DNA from: Buddleja alternifolia
Lineage: Eukaryota > Streptophyta > Magnoliopsida > Lamiales > Scrophulariaceae
Direction: 5' to 3'
DNA length: 64,000 nucleotides
Assembly: GCA_019426215.1 (NCBI GenBank)
Contig: CM033399.1
Span: 26,359,022 to 26,423,021, forward strand
Shown here: piece after piece, positions 11,687-23,209 of the stretch
Layout: every line of letters starts with the position of its first letter
Position numbering within the stretch: the first letter of the stretch is position 1
The notes under the pieces: model-generated
Told to the model about the DNA's origin: nothing
The model's input: the letters and a program-made list of their open reading frames with translations, nothing else
The model's database searches: none
Made by a program: the position numbers and the translations under genes

Positions 11687-13865
11687 ATAATCTTTTTAAA
11701 CTGATAAAAAGGAGATTATGATAATTTATTAAGAATAAAAGGGATTTGATAATTACATAGTAAACAAGGGGTGTGCATTTAATACTACAAGATTAAGAGA
11801 CCAAGTTCATCAGCATCATACGGCCCACACTAGAAATTTGATTGGTAACTCTCGGCCCAGCCCAGATAAATTGTACATTTCCCTTTTCCATTACCTGTTA
11901 TATTTTGTCCCAACAATCGTTGCACAAAATTTAAGTTTGTCTTTGCTGATTGATGATAGTTAATTCGATATTCGATTGATGTAATTGACTAACCATCTCA
12001 CTCAAAAAAAAAATCGAACTTACTTTGTACAATTCATTCTTTTGAGGTTTGAAAAAGGAAAAGGTCTTTATCTGTTTCTATTTTTCCTTATTCTTCTTCA
12101 CTTTTTTTTGTTTTTTATAATAATACCTGAATCAACTTGCATGCATTTCAACTAATCTATTTTTTAAGCAGTCTTTTCACTCAATGCATTTTAACTGATT
12201 AAGCCCGTCAAAGACAAGTGTTTGTAACTACTTATAAGCACCTCAACCAATCAACCTGCCTATATGGTCGAGGATGGATCAAAGAATTTGGCCGAGCGAT
12301 GAACTGAACGCACTCGTCATGAGTAGCTTTCTTGCACCAATAGGGTTGTATTGGGATTTTTTCTTCTCTAAATTTAATAGTTTCAACTCTCAAGTAACAA
12401 TCTAAACTAAACTAATTACGCCAAGATTCAGTCGAAGGGGTAGTATTTTAAGAGGGTGTTTGACTAAGTTTATTTGAAAAAAATTATAAGCTATTAGATA
12501 TTTTTAGAGCTTATAAGATAAGCTCTTAAAAAATAAGTTGAAGCTCCTTATTCTATTTTTTTAGGAGCTGACAATTTATTTTGAAAGCTCATAAGTTGTT
12601 TTACTAAAAAATTTACCAAATACTCTGCAAAGGCTTATAAGCTCTCAAACAGCTTCTTTTAAGCTTATAAGCTCAAGCCAACACTCTAATTGGGGATCAA
12701 AGGCATAAGCCACACTATTTAACAGATATCTTATGCCCATCTCAGAGAAAAGAACCATTCAACGATCCTGATCGTTAGAGCAGAAACAGATGCAGCCTAG
12801 CTCAGGATTTCAAATATCCTATTCCAAATTTGTAATCAAATTGGTCAATTGTCATAGAGCTAGTTAAAGTTTGATTAGAATTGACAACTTAGCTTCGGAT
12901 TTTCCCAATAAACTCGCGCATGCGAATAACCATGGCACGCTATATGCTTAACAAAGCGACTCCAAGAAAGAAAGCCGATGCAGAACAAGATCATGTGACA
13001 ATAAATGCAAATAGTGATTCTTACGATCTCGGAACTCCACGTTAATCCCACTACAGAATGATTATAATTGGACAGAAGTCCTGGGAGTTTCTAAGAATGA
13101 GGTGGTTGCAGATGCAAACAGGTAAAGTCGAATGTCACTGATGCAAAACTTAACCAGCTCACGCAAATATTCCAATTGCAGCACAAAGTGTAAATATAGC
13201 AACTTGGAATTCCAGATGATGCATCAAGTATCAAACCACAACAAAATAAGCTAAAAGTTGCAGGAGTAAGTGGGATATAACATTGTAAACCTTGGTTACT
13301 CATATTGCTTGCAGTTCAGAAGTTTCAGTTCAATTCAAGCCTCAATGCAGAAACTAACAGAGACTATGGGAAATAACAAGAGTCGCATTTAACATCACAA
13401 GATATCAAAGTTTTCTTGTCCTAGATTTAAAAGCTTTTATGTTTTCTTATACTCAGGCATATCCTAGAAAAACACATTCAACAGCACGAGAATCAAATTT
13501 ATCATTTTTCCTATCACACAGAACTATCAGAGAGCATACAAACACAAAGAACTAAAGCATCGAGCATTGCTAAAAGATTAGCTAGGTGATTCTTCGATTC
13601 CTCCACAAATGCCACAATCCCACAGAAGTTCACAGAATTATAATGTAAACTTCAAAATTTAATAAATAAAACTAGAAACTCTAAACAAATATTTGAACAT
13701 CCAACACATTATTATATTATACAAATAATACATACAAGATACAGTTTTTTTTCCTTGCAAATTTATCCCTTTGCTTTTGTCTCCTATGCTTTATACACGT
13801 GATAACAGTATGTGAATATCACCAAGGATTAGATTAACAATACCATTCTGTACATTTCGTAAACA
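11687..13865. other. Gene-free stretch downstream of the HAD gene
   Basis: No coding region or RNA gene is supported. It contains one MITE (12451-12687). The part from about 13300 to 13865 would hold the 3' untranslated region of the minus-strand HAD phosphatase gene. An AT-rich tract with TTAATAAATAAA-like words lies near 13655-13735, but no single poly(A) signal can be chosen. Confidence 0.5.
12451..12687. mobile_element. Short MITE, TTATAAGCTC type
   Basis: The left end AGAGGGTGTTTGACTAAG and the right end CTCAAGCCAACACTCT are imperfect inverted repeats. The interior is full of TTATAAGCTC/GAGCTTATAA words. The same family appears to form the outer shell of the nest at 45640-60240. A clear target duplication was not found. 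Confidence 0.6.
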
Positions 13866-15014
13866 TCACCAGAAACCATCATCAAACACGCCTACCGATG
13901 ATGACCGTTGATCATCTTCTTCTTCTAACTCCATCTCCAACTCTGGCTCACCGGACCCAAACTCAGCTGATTCGATATCCGCAAGATTCTTCAAATCAAC
14001 GACTGAGAGCTCGTCAAGGTGTCTCACCACAAGATCAGCCGCTCCAAGCTCATACACAGGATGTTTACTAGCAACGGCAACACATTTCATCCGTGCATCA
14101 TGCGCAGCCTCAACCGTTAGATTTGAGTTACCAAACACTATACATCTCTCCGGTATGAACTGCAAAAGCTGTGCTGCATACATAAACATTTCTGGATCAG
14201 GTTTCCCTCTATAAACGTCCTCTGCTGCCACAATCACATTAAACACTCCTTCGATCCCAATTTCACCAATTGCTCTCTCGAGATATTTTCTTGGGCGGGT
14301 CGAAACCAAAGCTATCGGAACCTTGTAATGCATGAGAACATTCACGAATTCTTGTGAACCAGGACGAAATCTATAAATCCCGCCTTGTAAAGCTTGGTAA
14401 ATCTCCTCTTTTCTACATGCCATTCTCTTAACTTGATTTTGATCTCTTGACCAACAGAGAACTTCTGATATTGCTTGTTCGTTCTTCATCCCTTCTATTC
14501 TACGAAGCATGAAAGCTGGTGGCGGTGATTTTCCTTCTTCCTGAGAAAGAGCCAACCAAGCATGCTTCTCGATATCTGGATTGTCTTCGATCAAAACACC
14601 CTCCCACTCAAATATAGCACCTAACCACCCACAACCCATTCTTTCTTGCCTAAGTAACGGATTATTAAGTAAAGGATTATCCGCCTTATTCTCCGGTGGC
14701 CATAACCCCGGTTTGCGATCCACACCCGTGTCAACCCCATAACCAAAGTCTCTAGGTATTTGCTCTTCGTCAATATACGAAAACACCTCTTTGGTTAATT
14801 CCATAGCTTGAGCTTTTATTATAGGCATCACGGGCCGCTCAACACGCCGTCTAGGCAGAGATGCCGAGAAAGAAACTTTCCCACCAAGAAACTCGGTAAA
14901 AGGTAGGCGGATCGGATCGGACGGCTTCCGTTTATTAGGGACATTCTTGCAACAGTAACTTCCATAAACTGGACGGTGCCCCAAAAGGGATGTCGCAGCG
15001 ATTGACTCTACCAT
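13866..15014 (-). CDS. PYRP2: Chloroplast HAD-family phosphatase, PYRP2-like
   Basis: A single-exon frame of 382 residues. The Ser/Arg-rich N-terminus of about 65-70 residues looks like a plastid transit peptide. The HAD core follows: motif I region FEWEGVLIEDN (135-145), cap region with SPPPAFMLRRIEGMKNEQ (163-180), motif II VSTRP (237-241), motif III Lys in RGKPDPEMF (269-277), and motif IV region VFGNSN (293-298). The acidic C-terminus (EPELEMELEEED) is typical of the plant protein. From memory this matches Arabidopsis At4g11570, reported as the 5-amino-6-(5-phospho-D-ribitylamino)uracil phosphatase of riboflavin synthesis, acting in the plastid. Oddly, the usual DxD nucleophile motif is ExE here and motif IV lacks its acidic pair. 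The function therefore rests on overall identity to PYRP2, not on intact canonical motifs. The ATG at 15014 begins the transit peptide, and no upstream in-frame start is needed. Confidence 0.85.
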   Translation of the reverse strand: MVESIAATSLLGHRPVYGSYCCKNVPNKRKPSDPIRLPFTEFLGGKVSFSASLPRRRVERPVMPIIKAQAMELTKEVFSYIDEEQIPRDFGYGVDTGVDRKPGLWPPENKADNPLLNNPLLRQERMGCGWLGAIFEWEGVLIEDNPDIEKHAWLALSQEEGKSPPPAFMLRRIEGMKNEQAISEVLCWSRDQNQVKRMACRKEEIYQALQGGIYRFRPGSQEFVNVLMHYKVPIALVSTRPRKYLERAIGEIGIEGVFNVIVAAEDVYRGKPDPEMFMYAAQLLQFIPERCIVFGNSNLTVEAAHDARMKCVAVASKHPVYELGAADLVVRHLDELSVVDLKNLADIESAEFGSGEPELEMELEEEDDQRSSSVGVFDDGFW

Positions 15015-15497
15015 CTTTATAAATCAACAAGAGCTACAAGGGCAGCCTAACTCAATATCTGATTCACAACTCACTTTGGTTCGTTTTCGGGCGATTCTTG
15101 TGAGATTAATCAGAACTATCTCCTCAAATTTTACTTTGTCGAAAGCCCTTTGAATCAATTAAATGATTGCAAGCAGAATCAACAGAAATTTCACGGTGAA
15201 GAACAAAATATTGGCCCTGTATTGTATTATTTTTTGTATTTATAACTTAAAGTACACTATGTAGAAGTGAAAGAACATTATTTTGTGAGAAAAAGCAGAG
15301 TGTGTGACGCATAAACACAGAAAAGTAAGCACTAAACAAAGATTTAAAGTTGATTAAAAACACATCAAAGTACACAACCCAGTTCCAAGACACCCACCGA
15401 CCCAGCAAAAGCCAATAATTACATGTAACATTAAACAATCAAAAATACCCCTAAAAATGGAAACCCAGAAGCAGAAATATTAAAACAAAGAGGGAGT

Positions 15498-15501
<4 letters not shown>

Positions 15502-15531
<30 letters not shown>
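15502..15531. repeat. (AT)n microsatellite
   Basis: About 15 alternating AT units within the leader or leader intron of the PYRP2-like gene. Confidence 0.9.
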
Positions 15532-15536
<5 letters not shown>

Positions 15537-15747
15537 GAAAACCCAAATAATTTAAGCTACAAAGACCAATACAATTACAAAAGGGAGGGAACAGAACAGA
15601 ATTATTACGGTTGCCTATTATTATGTATTTGTGTATGTATATTTACAGAGAAAAAGAAAGGGAACCTCTAACCTGGGTGGGAGGGGGGTAGAACAAGAGT
15701 TGTGATGACGGAAGGAAAGTGAATTGTATAGAGAGAGAGAGAGAGAT

Positions 15748-15792
15748 GAGATTGTTATTGTTATTGTTATTGTTATTGTTATTGTTATTGCT
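15748..15792. repeat. (TTATTG)n hexamer microsatellite
   Basis: Seven to eight tandem TTATTG units, directly beside a GAGAGA run. They are just downstream of the predicted TATA box of the PYRP2-like gene on the minus strand, hence probably transcribed as CAATAA units in the leader. Confidence 0.9.
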
Positions 15793-15870
15793 AGTGATGA
15801 ATTATAAAGCAAGAGATGGCTTTTGATTTGTTTGTTGTATTTCGCATTTTTTGTGGTTTATAAGCAACGA

Positions 15871-16700
15871 ACGAGGAGAGGGAGGAGAGGACAGGAGACC
15901 CCTTATTCCTATTTGCTAAATTGCTATTGCTTTTTGGAGAAGGCTCTGTGGAGGTGGGTTGGCCGACTTTAGTTTGACCCGATGTGGATTACTTGAAATC
16001 TGATTCGGGTTAATATGTTCTCACAGGGTCACTAATTATTCCCTTAGGCCTTATCACATCATTGTGGGATAAAGTTCCATTCCGCACTAATTATTGATTT
16101 GTATATTAAATAATCTTGGGATACAATTTTCAAGCTTCATTCATCAAAACTAATCTTGTGTTCCAAAAAAAAAAACTAATCTTAGTCCTAACATATTTGT
16201 ACATGTACGTATCTATAATTTCAAAGTAACTTTGTCTCATATTTGTATTCTGAATTTAACAAATAATACTTGTACTTTTGAGTTAAACTGTTTAATATAC
16301 TTATTTTATTATACTTGAAAATCTATATTTATGCTTTTCTTATATTAAGTTATACAATTATTATTAACTAATGACTCATAAAAATAGTCTTTTCGTAATT
16401 TAAAAGCAAGTACAAACAATAAACCTTACAAAATAATATAAAAATAAATCGTATTTTTACCCTCGAATCATTCATTTTTATTCGTATTTTATCCATACGA
16501 GTAATAATCCGTTTATTTCATGTTCCCATATTATTTAACTGATTTTTCTCGCTATAATTTTTAATAAAATTTCATAATATACTTATACATGCTGAATGTT
16601 CTTATGTATTCTATTGTGCATAAAGATAATATAATTTATATGAATATTAAACATTTTAATAGTTAAGCATTCAGTTTGTGTGTTTTGTGGCTAAAGAAAA
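15871..16700. other. Gene-free stretch upstream of the HAD gene
   Basis: AT-rich sequence with poly(A) runs (for example near 16165-16176) and no supported gene. The part near 15870-16070 would include the distal promoter of the minus-strand HAD gene. Confidence 0.45.
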
Positions 16701-16711
16701 TTAAAATAACT

Positions 16712-16895
16712 CAAGATTTGTTGGTCTAGTGGTATCCACCTTCATTTTATGTGAGAGGTCCTGAGTTCAAATCCAGACTGTATTCTCCCCTCCTTCTGGA
16801 ATTAGATAGAGTTTTTATGGTTCAAGATTATGATTATCAACCCAAATTTATCTTGCTAGATATTTAGTGTATTCCCTTGGTCTTTTCAAAAAAAA
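16712..16895 (+). mobile_element. tRNA-derived SINE
   Basis: An internal RNA polymerase III promoter is visible. The A box TGGTCTAGTGG is at 16722-16732. The B box AGTTCAAATCC is at 16764-16774, 42 bases further, which is a tRNA-like spacing. A tRNA-unrelated body of about 110 bases follows and ends in a short A-rich tail (TTTTCAAAAAAAA, about 16884-16896). No cloverleaf can be folded as a functional tRNA. The target duplication was not resolved. Confidence 0.6.
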
Positions 16896-18435
16896 TTCTC
16901 TCTGTTTCAAGCACCAACCACTTTTATTTTGTTCCTATATATATGCTTATCCAAAAAAAATAAAAAAATCATGTTTATTACCTAAAGCTGAATGAACTTT
17001 TGCGATCCTATTTATATAATTGATCTTGGTCTAAATTTAAAACTAATGCTCGAATCTGGTTAGATTACTTCTCGTGGTCTTCATTCTACCATGTTTCTAA
17101 TATTGAGAAATCTATTTATGCTTTTTGGCATGTTTTCTCTCGCGACATATTTTGAATTTATTGACATATTCTTCTTTCGAGATGATGTCAATTTAAGGTG
17201 CAGTTGTGATTTATAATAAGATATACACTAACGTTTTTATTGAAAATCCTATCATTTGAATAAGGGTCATGATTTTAACTATATTAGACAAAATCTAGGT
17301 AAAAACTTATATGTTTGTTTTGGATAATTTAAATAAATATTTAATAAGCAAAGAAGTTCGTGGGAATGATAGAAACATTACGGTAGCATATATAGTGTAA
17401 TCATGATATGTCAATCTCAAGTGAGTTGGAGCAAAACTTGTATTATTATACTAAATACTATAACTATATATATATATATGGATAAGAACTTGGTGAAAAT
17501 GTCACGCCTTTTGCCAATTGAAAGCACGCTTCAATTCTGTAATCACTTTATTAGTCTATCTTGTCATTAATTTAATTGAATTATACCCTCATATTTCCTT
17601 TTCGTCTATGGCAATTTACTTGTCAATATCATTAATGTTCGCTTTGCTATGATAAATAAGTTACTATTTGCGTTGTAGAGAGTTCAAGGCCAATTGTTAG
17701 CTTTTAACTAAAAATAATAATATTGGCAAAAAAAAAAAAAAAATTTAATACTACTAGATGAGGACAAGAACTCGTATAGAAGTATATTTAATTTTAATTG
17801 CAAAATGAATACAAATGCGGGAAATACAACTCTAAATTATTTCACTGCATGCTTGTATTTTTGTTGTAGTTAATAACAAGGAAAAAATGTGAAAAAAAAA
17901 TCATTTTCCTTCTTCGATTCTACGGAAATGTGTATTTTTACTTTTTAGCACCCTCTTCGTTTACTCTTGTTTGGATATGTTTCCAAACCCAATTTGGTCC
18001 AAATTTTGGCCCAATTGTGTTTAGTTAACACAATTTCGGGCCTAAAATATGTTATTTTTTTTGGTAAAAAAAAGATACAAAGATTATTTGTTTAAAAATC
18101 TACAACTCAAGTACTGTCCCCTACTTTTGCTTCTCCCCTCTCTTAACTTTCAATCATTAACTAATTATTAACAAACAAAAATTTCATGATTTGACTGCTA
18201 CAATAACTTTTGTTCCATCTGAAAACAAAATCAAACACTATTTAACAAAAAAAGAAAAACACCAAAAAATCAACTCACAAAATAAAATAAAACTCAATCT
18301 CATCAATAATGCACGTGTCTCCATAAAATTCTTACCAAAATACCATCCCAAAACATAACCAAATATAGCCTTTATTTTTGGTTTTTGGCCATGTCCTTAC
18401 TTGTCCTCAGACGATACTAATCTTCTTTGGATGCA
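16896..18435. other. Gene-free stretch, possible MITE remnant
   Basis: AT-rich sequence without a supported gene. About 17967-18370 may be a MITE: GTTTGGATATGTTT near the left end resembles the reverse complement of AAACATAACCAAATA near the right end, but the boundaries are weak. Confidence 0.4.
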
Positions 18436-18440
18436 GGAGC

Positions 18441-19116
18441 TGTTAGAGTTTATATTAGTCTAAAGTTCTTCGTTTATTTGTTTCTTTGTTCTGCTCTTTA
18501 TTTCCATTCTCTTGTAAACCCTATATAAACTTTTTCATGCCTTTAATTATATCTTAAGGGGAACATACATTAACATGGTATCAGAGCTATGCTAAAAACA
18601 GAATAACCACAACAGAGATCCATAAACATACCACGCCATAATTTGTAGTTTAAGTCATGATCAGATAATTTAAAGCCAAAAGAAGAGCAAATATTCCTGC
18701 TGTGAGAGCGGGGTGGAGGGGGTTCGATTTTGGTGGGTTGGTTGTGTTAAGATTCGGGCAGGATTTTCGATGGCTAGGTCAGCCATGAGGGGAAAATAAA
18801 AAAAACACGTAACAAAAATAACAAACAAAAAAGGGGAAATAAAGAAGATGGCAAGTAACAAATCGCGGATATGTGACGGTGATGAATGGAAAGAAGAAGA
18901 TTACGAATCCCAAGATTAACGGGAAATGCGTGTTGTTGAAAGTTATATAGAGAGAGGAGATTGTGTTGAGGAGAGCAACGATTTGGGCGGAAGCGTGGAG
19001 AGGATGTTGAAAATGATACAAGCAGTAAAGTCCGTGTAGAGAAGGACGGCAGCGGCAAAAGAGGCGCAGTGCCGGCGGCTAAGCTTGTACATTCAAGATA
19101 GAATTATACCTTAACA
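18441..19116 (+). mobile_element. Small LTR element or TRIM-like Copia remnant
   Basis: A 135-bp LTR-like block (18441-18575) begins TGTTAGAGTT and ends ATTAACA, with a TATATAAAC box inside. It is followed at once by TGGTATCAGAGC (18576-18587), the plant primer-binding site for initiator methionine tRNA. The putative right end at 19111-19116 also reads TTAACA. The flanks GGAGC (18436-18440) and GGAGC (19117-19121) form a 5-bp target duplication. The 540-bp interior encodes no retroviral protein. A second full LTR is not recognisable, so this is either a degraded TRIM-type miniature or a deleted Copia element. Confidence 0.5.
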
Positions 19117-19321
19117 GGAGCAAGCGACAACTTTAATCTCTCTTAATAAGTGCGATTTTAAAATTTTGAATTCTGTAATTTGTACAATAACAAAAGTAAG
19201 TATTGATTTATTAAAAAAACCAAAAAATTAGTTCAATTATCTTTCAACGGTCTGCCCCCTATCATACTTTGTCAAATATCTAGAATATTGATTGAAAGCT
19301 AGGGCAAAAGATAATTAATAT

Positions 19322-19871
19322 TGATCTAACCCAAATCTGGGGACTTGGATCTCTCAGTCTGGAATGACCCGAACCGTTCTACGAGTATGATGATGAATAT
19401 TTATGGTTGTACTCAATAATGATTAAGCTACCTACGTACCTAATTAGGATCAAGCCAACATAGTTCTAGATTAAATATGGTATACAGGGTCGTACTCGGT
19501 GAATGATTCTAGTCTCCAAATTTATAAGTATATAGGTACGCATTTCTCAGTCTATAGACTCACTACTACGGAGATACGAGGCCAAAACTAGAGAGAATAT
19601 CTTCTAGATTCCAACCCTCAATAAATGCTCTGAGGGGGTATTTATAGTTTCCACCCTGTACCAGTGGTTGGTGGGCATGTATAAGATGTCAACAGGTGCC
19701 ACTCTTGGACCATCAGATCTTACGAGTTGTGGGGTCGGGTCAATGAACGACCCGACCCATTACTGTTACTCTAGCGCGGATCTTCAGCCCAGAGTCACGT
19801 TTTGGGCTTAAATTGGGCCTAGGACCTTTGTTTTCATACTATGGGTCTGAGGATTGTAATTTGGTATATCA
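19322..19871 (-). repeat. 3' LTR of the Tat element
   Basis: 550 bp, about nine-tenths identical by eye to the partner at 32278-32814. It holds a CTATAAATAC TATA box on the minus strand (near 19642-19652). The adjacent interior bases read on the minus strand as GAAGTGGGGACTTA, a plausible polypurine tract. Confidence 0.9.
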
Positions 19872-20337
19872 TAAGTCCCCACTTCATCAGTTTGAAGAAT
19901 TAGTCGTGTAACAACTTGAACTCATGTTGAGGAAGTAGTAATAAGGTAACGACCCTGTTTATGTGGGTTGAGTTCGTACCTATATCCATATACGATATCA
20001 GTGGGTGTTCCAACTCAATCGTTTCTCTTTTTTCATTTATTATTTTTTTTAATCATAAATGATTGTTTTATTATTAATTAATCTATATTAATAGGGATCA
20101 TTATTACTTAGCGGTTGTGTCTTCAACAATGGGCGTGTCATTTGGGCATTTAAAGCTTCTTCAGTCGTGTCTCTTTATTCCGAGAGACGCGTAGCTCAAT
20201 TAATGCCCAGCCGTGTCCTTTGGCCTCAAAAGTCGTGACGTTTAATGACATCATTTACTTTTCATCTAAAGCGTCCCTTCCTTTAACCGTTAGATGTGAT
20301 TAATCTGGACCGTTCACACCTCTTCCCTTTATCTCCC

Positions 20338-20470
20338 TATAAATAGTCCCTCAAGCTTTTTTACTTTTTACTTTCACTTGTGCTTTTCTAGAGAGAAAAT
20401 ATCATAGAGAGCGAATTGTCTAGAGGGAGGTAAAATCTCACAGCAATAAACGAGTTAAGTTCAAGTTCTT
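20338..20470 (+). promoter_or_regulatory. Promoter and leader of the antisense accessory gene
   Basis: A strong plant TATA box (CCTATAAATAGTC, core 20338-20345) lies about 180 bases before the first coding block. A pyrimidine-rich stretch and a GAGAGAAAA-type leader follow. A possible leader intron would end at TTATTAATATAG (about 20518). Confidence 0.55.
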
Positions 20471-20518
20471 CTTCACTACTTTCGTACGTACTCTTCTCTT
20501 GATTTTTTATTAATATAG

Positions 20519-22856
20519 CTTGTACTAGATCTTTTGCCACTGTTAATAATAACGAGATCTCAAGTTCTTCTAGTGAAGAGACCGGGTCAGATGCTCTCGA
20601 TCGTTTGGTTGAGAGGTTTGTTCCACCGAGTGATGTTCTCGAGTCATCACATAGGAATCAAGCTCTAGGGTCGTCAAGTAGGAACGAGGGTAGAGAACTC
20701 ATAGATCTAGAGGGTCCTGCTGATGTGAACACACATATTACTTGGCTTAACCAAGTTTCAACTGTTAGACCAACTAGAGAGAACCAGCTAAGGGTTAAGT
20801 ATTTTATTCCTCCAGTTTATGAAATTCGCTTCCCAGGTCCTTTAGATCGTATGCATAAGCCACCCGTAGGTTTCCGTACATTTCATATTGCTCATTTGAT
20901 CTCTAGCGTTAGGTTTCCCATCCATGCACGTATTAATGATATTTTGTTAAATTATGGACTTTGTCCCACCCAGCTTTTACCTAATTCGTATAAACATATA
21001 GCACTTTTTATAATTTTAATGACTGTTCACGGGAAACAAGCTAGTATAGCCAATTTTCATAGAATGTTTTTCCTTAATCGCTGTAAGAAGTCGACACAAC
21101 TTGGTTTCTTTTTCTCTCACCCCGTTAAGATGCTATTTTTCAAGCTCATACCCGTGATTCGTTTGGACGGTGGAAGGATAAATACATTTATATCTCACCC
21201 CCAAAGAATGAAAATTGTTTCGTTCCTAGGCAATGGTGCCTTAGGGAACGAGAGTTAGAAGTAGGGAATCCGACTTGGGAACGAGGGTTCTTAGAAGAGT
21301 TAGTTTCTGTTCCTTATATTCCTGAAAAACTCATGACTGAGTCCATACTCGTTTTTTGCGGCCTGAGCTCAGCACCCATTCCTGGAGTTCCTAACCTCGT
21401 TTCTTTTACTGTTTTAATTTATAATGTTTATTAAATGTAAAATCCATCTTCTCTTGCAGAAATGGCAACTCGTCTGGCTCGTTTGGCCACACTCCGAGAT
21501 TAAGAGGAATCCTCCGTAGCAGAGGTTTCCCAAGGTCAACAAAAGGGCTATCACTCCACCCATACAAACGATCCCACAAAGCTCACGTGGTTTGGGATGA
21601 GATTGAACTGCACTGAGGATCATTACTCCTGGTTTTCGCCCAGTTTCTGCTGCTCGTGGAAAAGCACGAGTCAAAATTACCCTTGACGACAGTGCAGACG
21701 AGGGCGTTGCTGGCCTGGATCCCGAACCTGCCGTTGCCCTCTTTGAACGGCCACCCCTAGTTGAGCCGAGCAGAGCCAAACGCCGAAGAGAGACGACCTC
21801 AGACGAAGATCGTGTTCTTCCAGGTACTTGTACAGCTTACGTAGAGCTAGTTGAGAGGTTGGAAGCCCTCGATCTAAAAGATTATAAAGAGTACAACATA
21901 GCAGATCGATGCAAAGAGGATCCACAGCTCGATCCGATTGTTCCTGATTAGAGGATTTATCCTCAAAGTTCTATACGGGCAGGACCTCAAGGAACGAGTG
22001 TGGCCTTGGAAATGTATCATAATATGATACTTCCTCGCGATAAAGCCATTCTGATCGAGCAATCCTATATGGCAGTGGAAAGGCTAGGTGTCTCCCACTT
22101 AATGAAGGTTCTTATTTTTTTTTAATTCAAATATTTTAATTTTCTTTTATTTTATACTTATCACAATTTAACCCTATGTAGGCTTCTACTTGTCTGCATG
22201 ACCTGGCTCTTAGCTGTCCTGGTTTAAAGGACGATCTACGAATCGAGAAGTCCAGGTTCACGAAGTATATGGCCAATACAGCCGCCGAACGAAGCTCCTT
22301 TGCAACCGTCAAGAACGAGTTAATGGAATCCAGTAGGCTACTTACTGCCGAGAGAACGAGCCATCAGCAAGCAATAAACGCTTTAGAAGAAGACATCTCT
22401 CATAAGGTGGCTGATTATGAGGCTTGTATTGAGCAACTAAAAAAGGAGTTGGAAGAGGCATACGAGTCTGGGAAGTCTGCAAGCAAGAACGAGTTTCTTG
22501 CATCTCAAGAGTATGCCAACGAGGTAGCCAATAGCCGCTATGGTGGTGCTCGTGACTTCATGTCTTCCACTATCTTCGATCAGATGCTTCTCAGCAAGGC
22601 CTTAAAAGATGAGAAGGATGGGTTCTTCAAATGTCTCGACTACGAAAAACTCTTGGATGCGTTCAAGCCTGATTTTGATTTACGATACCTTGAGGAGTGT
22701 TATAAATGTAATCTACTTCGGGACTCGCTCTCCGCTGAGGATTCGGATATCGAACCCATCGAGTTCCTAGAGTTTGCTCAACTGGCTCCTTGGTACAAAC
22801 CTCCAACCAATCCAGCTCAGTCCTCAAACCAAGGAAATGAAAACCTTCAAGGCTGA
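20519..22856 (+). pseudogene. Antisense accessory gene in the Tat element (Transposase_28-type domain plus coiled coil)
   Basis: Transcribed opposite to pol, between integrase and 3' LTR. Exon A (about 20519-21390) encodes a Ser/Glu-rich start, then YFIPPVYEIRFPGPLDRMHK, GFRTFHIAHLISSVRFPIHA, LLNYGLCPTQLLPNSYKHIA and, after a frameshift near 21165, FGRWKDKYIYISPPKNE. This is the pattern of Pfam Transposase_28 (putative gypsy-type transposon domain). Exon B (about 21463-22107) is charged and begins after TTCTCTTGCAG. An intron with GT at 22108 and AG at 22181 joins in frame to exon C (22182-22856), which is coiled-coil-like (ALEEDISHKVADYEACIEQ) and ends at 22856. No in-frame ATG was found at the start. 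In-frame stops in exon B (near 21502 and 21948) and frameshifts show decay. The molecular role of this domain is unknown. Confidence 0.7.
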
Positions 22857-23209
22857 AGTCATTTTTGTTGCCGAGTGTGGCCTTTGTTTATGTCTATTTT
22901 TTTTTAGTTCTGAACTTTGCTATTGTTCATGTCTGTTTTTTGTAAGTCCCGACTCATATGTTTTTAATCTCTACTGCTTATCTGAAGTGCAATTCATTGT
23001 TCTCATATCAATTGTGTTTTTTCTCGTTATTGCATTCTCTATATCGAATGTATAAATTAATTCATATGAATTTTCAGAGTTATTAATCCTAATTCCAAAA
23101 TAAGCAACAACAGACTCGTTTTACGAGTATAATTATTTTTGGAACCATTGATTCCAAATCCAAAGTACAATAGACTCGTTTCACAAGTGTGATCACATGA
23201 TACATTTCT

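Larger units (their letters stand above)
15015..15870 (-). promoter_or_regulatory. 5' leader and core promoter region of the PYRP2-like gene
   Basis: On the minus strand a CTTATAAA TATA-like box lies at 15857-15864, about 840 bases before the start codon, so the leader is long. A possible 5' splice site CCCAG/GTTAGAGG (junction near 15672) suggests a leader intron, but its acceptor could not be fixed. The leader contains an (AT)n run at 15502-15531, a GA run at about 15731-15746, and a hexamer repeat at 15748-15792. Confidence 0.45.

Noticed and set aside
15621..15812. Minus-strand frame with an Ile/Thr repeat
   Set aside because: Direct product of the TTATTG hexamer repeat.
18670..19058. 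Three minus-strand frames with Phe/Leu-rich peptides
   Set aside because: Low-complexity translation within the small LTR element; no start context or known domain.
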